58,649 nt of DNA from Acidobacteriota bacterium (GTDB lineage Bacteria; Acidobacteriota; Vicinamibacteria; Vicinamibacterales; CAVVIG01). Positions 17,362 to 25,090 of this stretch are shown piece after piece (positions within the stretch are counted from its first letter, which is position 1; each line of letters begins with the position of its first letter). The stretch is taken from contig JADZED010000016.1 of the NCBI GenBank assembly GCA_020850715.1, forward strand, positions 1 to 58,649, read 5' to 3'. Made by a program: the position numbers and the translations under genes. The notes beneath the pieces were generated by a model. The model was not told the origin of the DNA and ran no database searches. It saw only the letters and a list, made by a program, of their open reading frames with translations.

Positions 17362-19388
17362 ACGGTTGCCCCTCCGGCCGCGGGCGCTCGCCCGACGACC
17401 TCGAATATCGCCACCGGCTGCGTCCTGCCCTTCACGACGGCGTCGCCGAGCGGGCGGAGCTGGTAGGAGCCCGTGAGCTGGGCCCGGGTCGCCTCGGAGA
17501 TGATAATCCGGGTCCCGTACTGCTTGTTGATCGATTCGAGCCGCGCGCCGAGGTTCACGGCGTCGCCGATGACGGTATAGCTCATGATCTGCTCGGACCC
17601 GATATTGCCGGCGATCATCGGTCCGGTGTTGATGCCGATGCCGATGTCCAGGCCCGTCACGCGCCCCTCGGCGGCCCATTGCGCGTTGAGCGCGCGCAGC
17701 GCGTCGAGCATGTCGAGCGCGGCCTCGACGGCGTGGTCGGCATGCCGGGGATCGTCGAGCGGCGCGCCGAACAACGCCATCACCATGTCGCCGACGAACT
17801 TGTCGATCGTGCCCTGGCGGCGGAAGACGACGTCGACCATGCGCGTGAAATACTCGTTCAGCATGCCGACGATCTCCTCCGCCCGGCCGCGCTCGGTCAC
17901 CGTCGTGAAGCCGCGGATGTCCGAGAACAGCACCGTCATCTCGCGGCGGCGGCCGCCGAGCTGGGCGAGCCCCGGGTTCGCGACCAGCTGCGCGTACACG
18001 TCCTTCGAGACGTAGCGCCCGAACAGCCGTTTCATCGCCCGCTTCTCCCGTCCCTCGACGAGATACTGGTACGCCACGCCGCCGAAGACCGCCAGCGACG
18101 AGGCGAGCACCGGCTGGGTGAGATTCAGCCACGTGCCGCGCGCGAACATGTCCAACCCGATCGCGGCAAAGCCGCAGACCAGCGCCGCGGTCGCGGCGAC
18201 GGCCCACCAGACGGGCAGCAACGTCGCGGCCGCGCCGGCGAGGATGCCCATCCCGGCGACGGTTGACGCGCGCACCGTCTCGTCGATCGGGTGCATGAAG
18301 CGGTTCGAGAGGACGTCGTCGGCCAGCGCCGCGTGAATCTGCACGCCGGCCATCTTGCCGAGCGCGAACGGCGTCGCGAAGGTGTCGCCGATGCCCGACG
18401 CCGAGGTGCCGACGAACACGATCTTGTCGCGGAGCTCCGCCGGGTCCACGTCGGGCGTCTGCCCGGCGAGCAGCTGCTCGTTGGAGTACAGCAGATCGAA
18501 GAACGAGTAGGTCTCGTAGGTCGCGCCGCGCGGATACGCCGCACCGCGGAAGTCGATCAGCGCCCAGAGATACGTGATCGGACCTTCCGTGCTGGCGACC
18601 GTGTTGCTCGCCAGCGGCATGACACGGTCGCCGAGCCGCAGCAGCCGGCCGTCGAGCCGGACCTCGGAGGGCGCGATCCCCGCCGCACGCAACGCCGCGG
18701 CAAGGCCGAGCGACGGCAGCGCGCCGCCGCGCGAACGGACGAACGGCACCGCATGGCGCATCGGGCCGTCGCGGTCGAAGAGGAACAGGTTGTGGCCGAG
18801 GCCGGCGGCGGCGCCGGCCAGCGCGGCGAAAGGCGGAAAGATCACGCGCCGCTCGACGATGCCGTCGGCATCGAGCGCGGAGAACCCCGAGGGCGGCGGC
18901 GGGGGGGGCGCGACGTCGCCGTCGAATGTGGCGTCGGCGAGCAGGATCACGTTGCCCGCGTTCTTCACCGAGTCGATGAGCGCCCGGTCGGATTCCTCTC
19001 CCGAGAGCGTGGTCCCGCCCATCGTGAAGCCGGCGCGGCTGTCGGCCTCGGCGAAGTTGATGTCGTAGGCGATCAGCGCCGGCTTCGCACGCGCGAGAAA
19101 ATCGATCACCAGCGAGTGCACGGCGCGCGGCCACGGCCAGCGGCCGGCGTTGGGCTCCAGGCTGCGCAGCGACGCTTCGTCGATGTCGACGAGCACGATG
19201 TCCTTGCGCGCCCCGCCCGGCCGCGCCGTGCGCGCCATGCGCCAGTCGTAGGTCTTCAGCTCGATCGTCTCGAAGGGGTTCTGGCCCGTGGGGCCGGCCG
19301 CGGCGGCAAACAGCGCCGCGAGCGCCAGCACGAACCCGGCGGCACATGCCCCGATCCCCGCGCCCGCCCCCGCGCGCCCCGGCACCAC
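17358..19388 (-). CDS. CHASE2-domain adenylate cyclase
   Basis: A 676-residue class III cyclase. An N-terminal helix leads to a large extracytoplasmic CHASE2 sensor (about 40-330), then about three membrane helices (about 345-430) and the catalytic domain (about 480-640). VLFSDIRGFT carries the first metal Asp and KFVGDMVMALFG the second; GTIDKF with Lys and IGDAVNLGARLE with Asp and Arg fit ATP rather than GTP. The short poly-Pro run near residue 165 is odd. It starts at GTG 19388, immediately after the MBL-hydrolase stop. A neighbouring channel carries a cNMP-binding domain and may be a target of its product. Confidence 0.92.
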   Translation of the reverse strand: MVPGRAGAGAGIGACAAGFVLALAALFAAAAGPTGQNPFETIELKTYDWRMARTARPGGARKDIVLVDIDEASLRSLEPNAGRWPWPRAVHSLVIDFLARAKPALIAYDINFAEADSRAGFTMGGTTLSGEESDRALIDSVKNAGNVILLADATFDGDVAPPPPPPSGFSALDADGIVERRVIFPPFAALAGAAAGLGHNLFLFDRDGPMRHAVPFVRSRGGALPSLGLAAALRAAGIAPSEVRLDGRLLRLGDRVMPLASNTVASTEGPITYLWALIDFRGAAYPRGATYETYSFFDLLYSNEQLLAGQTPDVDPAELRDKIVFVGTSASGIGDTFATPFALGKMAGVQIHAALADDVLSNRFMHPIDETVRASTVAGMGILAGAAATLLPVWWAVAATAALVCGFAAIGLDMFARGTWLNLTQPVLASSLAVFGGVAYQYLVEGREKRAMKRLFGRYVSKDVYAQLVANPGLAQLGGRRREMTVLFSDIRGFTTVTERGRAEEIVGMLNEYFTRMVDVVFRRQGTIDKFVGDMVMALFGAPLDDPRHADHAVEAALDMLDALRALNAQWAAEGRVTGLDIGIGINTGPMIAGNIGSEQIMSYTVIGDAVNLGARLESINKQYGTRIIISEATRAQLTGSYQLRPLGDAVVKGRTQPVAIFEVVGRAPAAGGATV

Positions 19389-19389
19389 G

Positions 19390-20199
19390 CTAGACCTCGA
19401 AGCTCACGCCCTCGCGCGCCGCGCGGGTGTTCGGGAAGATTGCCGAAGCCTCCACCTCGATTCCAGCCATCTCGGCATCGGTCCGCCCCGGCTTGTGATG
19501 GAACAGCCAGAGCTCGCCGATGTTCCCCGCCAAGGCGAACTCCGCGCACTGCCGCCAGGAGCTGTGCCCCCAGCCGCGGTGCGCCGGCAGCTCCGCCGGC
19601 GTGAAGTGCGCGTCGAGGACGACCGCACGCGCGCCGCGCACGAACCCGGCAAACGCCGCGTCATGCACCGCATCGCCCAGCTCGTGGTCGGTCGCGTAGA
19701 CGAAGTCGCCGCCGGCGCCGCGCAGGCGATACGCGAGCGCGCCGCCCGGATGGCGGAGCCGGTGGGCGCGGATGCGGAACACGCCGATGTCCACCTCGAG
19801 GCCGCTCCAGCAGCGGAGCACCGGCCGGGATGGCAGATGTGCGTACGGCACCGGGTAGAACGGGCTCTGGAACATCGTCTCGACCCGGGCGGCGTCGATC
19901 GCGCCGAGCCGCGGCGCCCAGATCTCGGTACGCAGGCCGCGCGTGTAGAGCGGCGCGAAGAACGGCAGACCCTGGGTGTGATCCCAATGGTAATGGGTCA
20001 GCAGCACCGGCACCGCGCCGGACGCACCGCCGGCGAGCTCCTGGCCGAGGCCGACGAGACCCGAGCCGGCGTCGAGCACCAACTGCGCGCCGGTCCGCTC
20101 GTCGCGGACCGCGACGCACGGCGTGTTGCAGCCGACGCCGATCGACGCAGCCGTTGCCCACGGCACCGAGCCGCGCACGCCCCAGAAGGTGACCCGCAC
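19390..20199 (-). CDS. metallo-beta-lactamase-fold hydrolase
   Basis: A 269-residue protein of the MBL superfamily with zinc motif LTHYHWDHTQGLPFF (about residues 67-81), a downstream DHELGD Asp/His region and AVVLDAHF. The opening VTFWGVRGSVPW is typical of RNase Z-like / phosphodiesterase-type proteins often seen with signalling genes. GTG 20199 is preferred because the domain begins at its second codon. First gene of an operon with the adenylate cyclase and M48 protease, so cyclic-nucleotide hydrolysis is possible but untested. Confidence 0.85.
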   Translation of the reverse strand: MRVTFWGVRGSVPWATAASIGVGCNTPCVAVRDERTGAQLVLDAGSGLVGLGQELAGGASGAVPVLLTHYHWDHTQGLPFFAPLYTRGLRTEIWAPRLGAIDAARVETMFQSPFYPVPYAHLPSRPVLRCWSGLEVDIGVFRIRAHRLRHPGGALAYRLRGAGGDFVYATDHELGDAVHDAAFAGFVRGARAVVLDAHFTPAELPAHRGWGHSSWRQCAEFALAGNIGELWLFHHKPGRTDAEMAGIEVEASAIFPNTRAAREGVSFEV

Positions 20200-20252
20200 C
20201 CCTACCCTATCGGCTCGAATCGCCGCCCCGGTGAGGGCCCATCGGTCCGCGA

Positions 20253-20258
20253 TACGAT
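20253..20258 (+). promoter_or_regulatory. -10 box TACGAT, leaderless start
   Basis: TACGAT ends exactly 6 nt before ATG 20265. The intervening GGAGCG is too close to the ATG to act as a ribosome-binding site. Confidence 0.4.
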
Positions 20259-20264
20259 GGAGCG

Positions 20265-20471
20265 ATGGCCCATCTGACGCGGCTGGCGACAATCGGCGCC
20301 GGCTTCGCCCTGCTCGGCGCCGGGATCGCGATGCTCGTGCTGCCGGGCCCCGGGATCGTCGTCGGCGCGCTCGGTCTCGCGCTGCTGGCCCGCGAATTCC
20401 ATTGGGCCCGGCGGCTGCTCGACCATCTCAAGACCCGGGCGGCGACGCTCAAGGATCGGGTGATAAAGTAG
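20265..20471 (+). CDS. PGPGW family small transmembrane protein
   Basis: A 68-residue protein with two hydrophobic stretches around the hallmark LPGPGIVVGALGL and a basic C-terminal helix (FHWARRLLDHLK). This matches the PGPGW putative transmembrane family of unknown function. It is immediately followed by the TlpA-like gene, whose possible GTG start overlaps the stop by one base, so the two are probably co-transcribed. Confidence 0.85.
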   Translation: MAHLTRLATIGAGFALLGAGIAMLVLPGPGIVVGALGLALLAREFHWARRLLDHLKTRAATLKDRVIK

Positions 20472-20476
20472 TGCTG

Positions 20477-21319
20477 ATGAAGAACCGAGCCTTGCTGCCC
20501 ATCGGCCTCATGCTCATGGCGATCGCGGGGGTCTGGATCGCGGTGCAGGGCGGCAGCCCGAGCGAGGCGGAATCGGCCGCGGCCGACGCCGCGCTCGCGG
20601 AGATGCCCGCCGGCGATCCCGTCACGCTCCAGTTCTTCCGCAATCCCCAGCCGGTCGCGGCGTTCGATCTCGCAACGATTGACGGCGGCACGCTCTCCTC
20701 GGCCGACTGGCGCGGCACGGTCACCCTGGTGAACTTCTGGGCGACCTGGTGCGGCCCCTGCCGCGCGGAAATTCCGGATCTGATCAGGCTGCAGAAGAAG
20801 TACGCGAAGCACCTGCGGGTGATCGGCATCTCGGAGGACGAGACGCCGGATGTCGTGAAGACGTTCATCGACGAGCAGGGCATGAACTATCCGGTGGCCA
20901 TGGCCACCGACCAGACGCGAGCGGCCTTTCCGGGCATCGCCGCGCTGCCGACGTCGTACCTGATCGATCGCGAAGGACGGATCGTCCAGAAGCACGTCGG
21001 GCTGCTGAACGCCGAGCGGACCGAGCGCGAAGCGCGCGCGCTGGCCGGCCTGCCGGTCAATGCCGTCATCGAACAGGTCGACCCCGTTCAACGCATCGTG
21101 CTCGACGAGGGGCCCGGCGCGGTGACCGAGATTCCGGGCGTCGATCTGTCGTCGATCCCCGCCGAATCACGCGGCGAGGCGCTCAACAAGCTGAACGCGG
21201 AGAACTGCACCTGCGGGTGTCAGCTGTCGGTCGCCAAGTGCCGCGTCGACGATCCTACGTGCGGCGTCAGCCTGCCGCTCGCGCGATCGATCGTGAAGAG
21301 CTTTGGCGTGAAGGAATAG
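20477..21319 (+). CDS. TlpA-like thioredoxin with cysteine-rich C-terminal extension
   Basis: A 280-residue protein with one N-terminal membrane anchor (LLPIGLMLMAIAGVWIAV) and a periplasmic thioredoxin domain of AhpC/TSA-TlpA type. The active site is WATWCGPCR (near residues 86-94), with cis-Pro in ALPTSYL. It would reduce disulfides, for example in cytochrome c maturation. Unusually, after the thioredoxin fold it has a conserved-looking tail with five cysteines (NCTCGCQL, AKCRVDDPTCG), which could bind a metal or act as a second redox site. ATG 20477 is preferred over GTG 20471. Confidence 0.85.
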   Translation: MKNRALLPIGLMLMAIAGVWIAVQGGSPSEAESAAADAALAEMPAGDPVTLQFFRNPQPVAAFDLATIDGGTLSSADWRGTVTLVNFWATWCGPCRAEIPDLIRLQKKYAKHLRVIGISEDETPDVVKTFIDEQGMNYPVAMATDQTRAAFPGIAALPTSYLIDREGRIVQKHVGLLNAERTEREARALAGLPVNAVIEQVDPVQRIVLDEGPGAVTEIPGVDLSSIPAESRGEALNKLNAENCTCGCQLSVAKCRVDDPTCGVSLPLARSIVKSFGVKE

Positions 21320-21326
21320 GAAGAGG

Positions 21327-22280
21327 GTGCTCCGGGTGCACGGGGTGCACGCGGCACACGAGATGCCCGGGGTGCGCGGGGCGCTGCCTCAGCCGATCGC
21401 GCCGGCCCCGCGGCCGCGCGCCTTTCTTCCCGCGGTCCTCCTCGCGGCAGCGACCGCCGCGGCCGCCGGCGCGGCGCCGATCACGGTCACCACCGACGCC
21501 CGTTCAATCAGGCCAGGCGAGCTCGTCGTCTTCACGATCGGCGTGCCGGACGGCACCGACCATGTCACGGTCCGCGCCTTCGATCGCGACGTGCCCGCGA
21601 CGCGCCTGGACAACGGCGCCTGGCGCGCGCTCGTCGGGATCGACGTCGGCGTGCGCCCGCGCCGCTATCGCGTGGAGATCTCCGCGGAAGGCGGGGACGG
21701 ACCGGCGGCGACGCTCAGTTATCCCCTGCCCGTCGCCTCGCGAACGTTCCCCACGCGCCGGCTGCGCGTCGATCCGGATTTCGTGAATCCGCCGGCCGGC
21801 CAGCTCGATCGCATCCTTCGCGAGGCGAAGGAGCTGAACGGGCTCTGGGAGCGCGCCGCCGAGGCGCCGTGGCGGACGGGACCATTCGTGCGTCCCGTGC
21901 CGGGACCGGCCAACAGCGCGTTCGGCACCCGCAGCATCTTCAACGGCGAAGAGCGCAGCCGCCACAGCGGCGGCGACTTCCGCGCGGCAACCGGCACGCC
22001 GGTCCGCGCGCCGGGCGGCGGACGCGTTGCGCTGGCGGACGATCTCTATTTCTCCGGCCGCACCGTCGTCATCGATCACGGGCTCGGACTCTTCTCGCTG
22101 CTGGCGCATCTCTCCGAGATCGACGTGACGGCCGGCGATGTCATCGAGGCGGGCGACACGGTGGGCAGGACGGGCGCGACCGGGCGGGTGACGGGGCCGC
22201 ACCTGCACTGGGCCGTGCGGGTGAACGGCGCGCGCGTCGATCCGCTGTCTGTGCTCGCGGTCCTCGGGCCGGCGCGGTAG
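21327..22280 (+). CDS. M23 (LytM) family peptidase
   Basis: About 317 residues with an N-terminal hydrophobic signal (FLPAVLLAAATAAAAGAAP), a beta-rich middle domain and a C-terminal M23 domain. Zinc ligands are visible: His and Asp in SRHSGGDF near residue 211, and HLHW near 291. It would cleave peptidoglycan cross-links or act as a non-catalytic regulator, but all ligands are present, so it is probably active. The exact start is uncertain (GTG 21327 or 21336; AGGAAGAGG is directly upstream). Probably in operon with the TlpA-like gene 7 bp upstream. Confidence 0.88.
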   Translation: MLRVHGVHAAHEMPGVRGALPQPIAPAPRPRAFLPAVLLAAATAAAAGAAPITVTTDARSIRPGELVVFTIGVPDGTDHVTVRAFDRDVPATRLDNGAWRALVGIDVGVRPRRYRVEISAEGGDGPAATLSYPLPVASRTFPTRRLRVDPDFVNPPAGQLDRILREAKELNGLWERAAEAPWRTGPFVRPVPGPANSAFGTRSIFNGEERSRHSGGDFRAATGTPVRAPGGGRVALADDLYFSGRTVVIDHGLGLFSLLAHLSEIDVTAGDVIEAGDTVGRTGATGRVTGPHLHWAVRVNGARVDPLSVLAVLGPAR

Positions 22281-22292
22281 CCCTGTCGGCGG

Positions 22293-22345
22293 CGAGCAGT
22301 CGATGCGCCGCCCGCGAGTTGTGTCGCGAACCACTGGGACGGGAC
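22293..22345 (+). repeat. right-hand fragment of the CTAG-bordered repeat family
   Basis: About 50 bp nearly identical to the right part of the 42406-42571 element (GATGCGCCGCCCGCGA, GTGTCGCGAA, then CCACTGGGACGGGAC). Its inverted-repeat end stops one base short of the kinase stop codon at 22347-22349. It fills the gap between the convergent M23 peptidase and kinase genes. Confidence 0.8.
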
Positions 22346-22346
22346 G

Positions 22347-24986
22347 TCAGCGCGCCCGCTCGAGACGGCCGGTCGCGCCCGCGATCGCGCCCAGCAGCTC
22401 GGCGACGCCGGTCGGCTTGGACAGGTGCGCCGCGAACCCCGCCGCCAGCGATCGCTCGCGATCCTCGGCACGGGCGAACGCGCTGAGCGCGATCACCGGG
22501 AGCGCCGCCCGCGCGGCATCGGCGCTCTGCCGCAGGAGCCGGAGGAAATCGAAGCCGTCCTGCCCCGCCATGGCGATGTCGCTGACGACCGCGTCGATCG
22601 GCCCGCTGTCGAACTCGGCCAGCGCCGCAGCGACCGAACCGGCGGCGCGCGCCTCCACGCCGAACTCGCCGAGCAGTTCCGTCGCCAGCTCGCGCGCGTC
22701 CGGATCGTCGTCCAGCACGAGCACGCGGAGGCCGGCAACCGCCCGGACCAGCGCGTCCGGGATCGACCTGCCGGCCCCTGGCCCGTCGTCGATGGGCGGA
22801 CGCGCGCCCGAGGGTAGGGCCGGCAGCGCGATCGTGAAGATGGCGCCGCGCCCCTTCCCTTCGCTCCTCACCCCCACGTGTCCGCCGTGGAGCTCGACGA
22901 TGTGGCGAACGATGGCGAGGCCGAGACCCAGCCCCATGTGTCCGCGCGTACTGCCGCTCTCGCCCTGATGGAAGCGGTCGAACACGTAGGGCAGCACGTC
23001 GGCGGCAATGCCTTCGCCAGAATCCTCGACCTCGACGATCACCTGGCTGGCGACCCCGCGCAGCGACAGGGCGACTCGGCCGCCCGGCGGCGTGAACTTG
23101 ATGGCGTTCGACAGCAGGTTCCAGACCGCCTGCTGCAGCCGCTCGGCATCGCCGTGCACGAGGCCCGCGTCGACATCGGCGTCGACCGTGAGCGCGATGT
23201 TCTTCGCGCTGGCGGCCGGCTGCACGGCCGCGACCGCGGCGTCGATCGCACCGGTGAGATGGATGGGCCGCACGTCCAGCCTGAATTTGCCGGTGATGAT
23301 CCGCGACAGGTCGAGCAGGTCTTCGACCAGGCGCAGCTGCGCCCCGGCGTTGCTCTCGATGACCTCGAGGGCCCGCGGGATCTTCGTCGGCGACACCGAT
23401 CCTGCGCGAAGCATGCGCACCCATCCGAGAACGGCGTTCAGCGGCGTCCGCAGCTCGTGCGACAGCGTCGCCAGAAACTCGTCCTTCGCGCGGTTCGCGG
23501 CGTTCGCCCGCGCGTACGCGCGCGCATTGTCGACGGCAATGGCCGATCGGTAAGCCACGTCCTGGGCGAAGGCGAGGTCGTCGTCGCTGTAGATGCGGCC
23601 CGACTCGGCGTTCACGAAGGTGATCGCGCCCAGCGTCCGGCCGTGGGCGACCAGCGGGACGCAGAGAAACGACGCAATCTGGAGCGTCTTCAGATCGGCC
23701 AGGTGCTGCGGCGTCCTGGCGATCCGCACGAGCGTGGCTTCGGTCACGTGGCGGATCATGAGCGGCTGTCCGTCGCGGATCACCGAACGCACGCCGACCG
23801 GGCCCTCGACGGCGTCCGGATAGTGCTCCTGCAGCCGGCGCGCGAGCTCGGCCTTCCCCGGATCGACGTGGGCGGCGGCCAGACGCCGCACCGTGCCGGC
23901 GTCGTCCGCGATGTCCACGGCGCACCAGTCGGCCACATGCGGCACGGCGAGACGCACGACCCGGTTGAGCGTCGCCTCGTAGTCGAGCGAGCTCGAGAGC
24001 GCCGCGCTCGCCTCGGCGAGAAACTGCGCCTGCCGGCCGCGGTACTCGGCCTCGTGCCGGATGCGGCGCTGCGCGTCGTACAACTCGGCCGTCGTCATCG
24101 CCGCCGACGTCAGGTTGGCGAGCGCCAGCGCGATCTGAACCTCCACGTCGTCGAAATGGTGCGGGCGCGCGAAGTACGCCACCAGGGCCGCCGACAGCTC
24201 GCCGCCAACCTCCAGCGGCGCCGCCAGGAGCGACTGGATGCCTTCCGAGCGGTACGCGTCCAGGTATTCGCTCAAGCGCGGCTCTGCGGCGACGTCTTCG
24301 GCGACGAGCGCGCCACTGAACGAGACCGTGGAGGCGGCGAGCCGTTCGAGCGTCGCGACCATGCGATCGATGAAGCGGGCCGAGATCCCCGACGACGCGC
24401 CAAGCCGCCAGCGGTGCGTGAGCCGGTCCAGCCGCCACAGCGCATAGCCGTCCGCGGGCAGCAGCGCCCCGGCCAGCGCGATCGCGGCCGGCAGCACGTC
24501 GTCGAGCTTCGGCGATCGGAACAGCGTGCTCGAGGCGCCGACCAGCGTCACCAGACGCGCCTGCAGATCGCGCTGCTGGTCCATGAGCGAGGCGAGCTGC
24601 TGCTCGGCCCGCCGGCGGTCGGAGATGTCCCGGGAGATGTTCGACGCGCCGACGACAACCCCTTCGGCGTTGCGGAGCGGCGAAACGGTCAGCGAGATCG
24701 GGATGAGCGACCCGTCCTTGCGGCGGCGCACCGTCTCGTAGTGGTCCGCCGCTTCGCCGCGCGAGATTCTGGCGATGACGTCGGCTTCTTCTCGCAGACG
24801 GTCCGGCGGGACGATGAGCGTGATCGGCTGTCCGATTGCCTCCGCGGCCGTGAAGCCGAACATGCGTTCGGCGGCCCGGTTCCAGGAGAGGATCGTGCCG
24901 CCGAGATCCTTGCTCAGGATCGCGTCGTCCGACGATTCGACGATGGCGCCGAGCCTGATCGCTGTGAGGTCAAAGGAACGCGGCAT
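22347..24986 (-). CDS. hybrid PAS-GAF-GAF histidine kinase with C-terminal receiver
   Basis: An 879-residue soluble sensor kinase. Order: PAS (about 10-125), two GAF domains (about 145-300 and 330-480), HisKA with the phospho-acceptor His in TLSHELRTPLN near residue 509, and HATPase_c (N box NLLSNAIKFTPPGG; G boxes DSGEGIAA and GLGLGLAIV). The receiver has its Asp in VVSDIAM near residue 801. It likely senses a small ligand or redox/light state in the cytoplasm and starts a phosphorelay. ATG 24986 follows TACAAT by 9 nt. No dedicated output regulator is adjacent. Confidence 0.93.
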   Translation of the reverse strand: MPRSFDLTAIRLGAIVESSDDAILSKDLGGTILSWNRAAERMFGFTAAEAIGQPITLIVPPDRLREEADVIARISRGEAADHYETVRRRKDGSLIPISLTVSPLRNAEGVVVGASNISRDISDRRRAEQQLASLMDQQRDLQARLVTLVGASSTLFRSPKLDDVLPAAIALAGALLPADGYALWRLDRLTHRWRLGASSGISARFIDRMVATLERLAASTVSFSGALVAEDVAAEPRLSEYLDAYRSEGIQSLLAAPLEVGGELSAALVAYFARPHHFDDVEVQIALALANLTSAAMTTAELYDAQRRIRHEAEYRGRQAQFLAEASAALSSSLDYEATLNRVVRLAVPHVADWCAVDIADDAGTVRRLAAAHVDPGKAELARRLQEHYPDAVEGPVGVRSVIRDGQPLMIRHVTEATLVRIARTPQHLADLKTLQIASFLCVPLVAHGRTLGAITFVNAESGRIYSDDDLAFAQDVAYRSAIAVDNARAYARANAANRAKDEFLATLSHELRTPLNAVLGWVRMLRAGSVSPTKIPRALEVIESNAGAQLRLVEDLLDLSRIITGKFRLDVRPIHLTGAIDAAVAAVQPAASAKNIALTVDADVDAGLVHGDAERLQQAVWNLLSNAIKFTPPGGRVALSLRGVASQVIVEVEDSGEGIAADVLPYVFDRFHQGESGSTRGHMGLGLGLAIVRHIVELHGGHVGVRSEGKGRGAIFTIALPALPSGARPPIDDGPGAGRSIPDALVRAVAGLRVLVLDDDPDARELATELLGEFGVEARAAGSVAAALAEFDSGPIDAVVSDIAMAGQDGFDFLRLLRQSADAARAALPVIALSAFARAEDRERSLAAGFAAHLSKPTGVAELLGAIAGATGRLERAR

Positions 24987-25090
24987 CCACTCTTCATTGT
25001 ATGCGTACGGTGCGCCGGACGCGTTCGGGCCGCTGAGCTGTACGGGGCGAGCGGCCATGCGGCTCCGGCAGCACCCCATCCAGCCGGACG

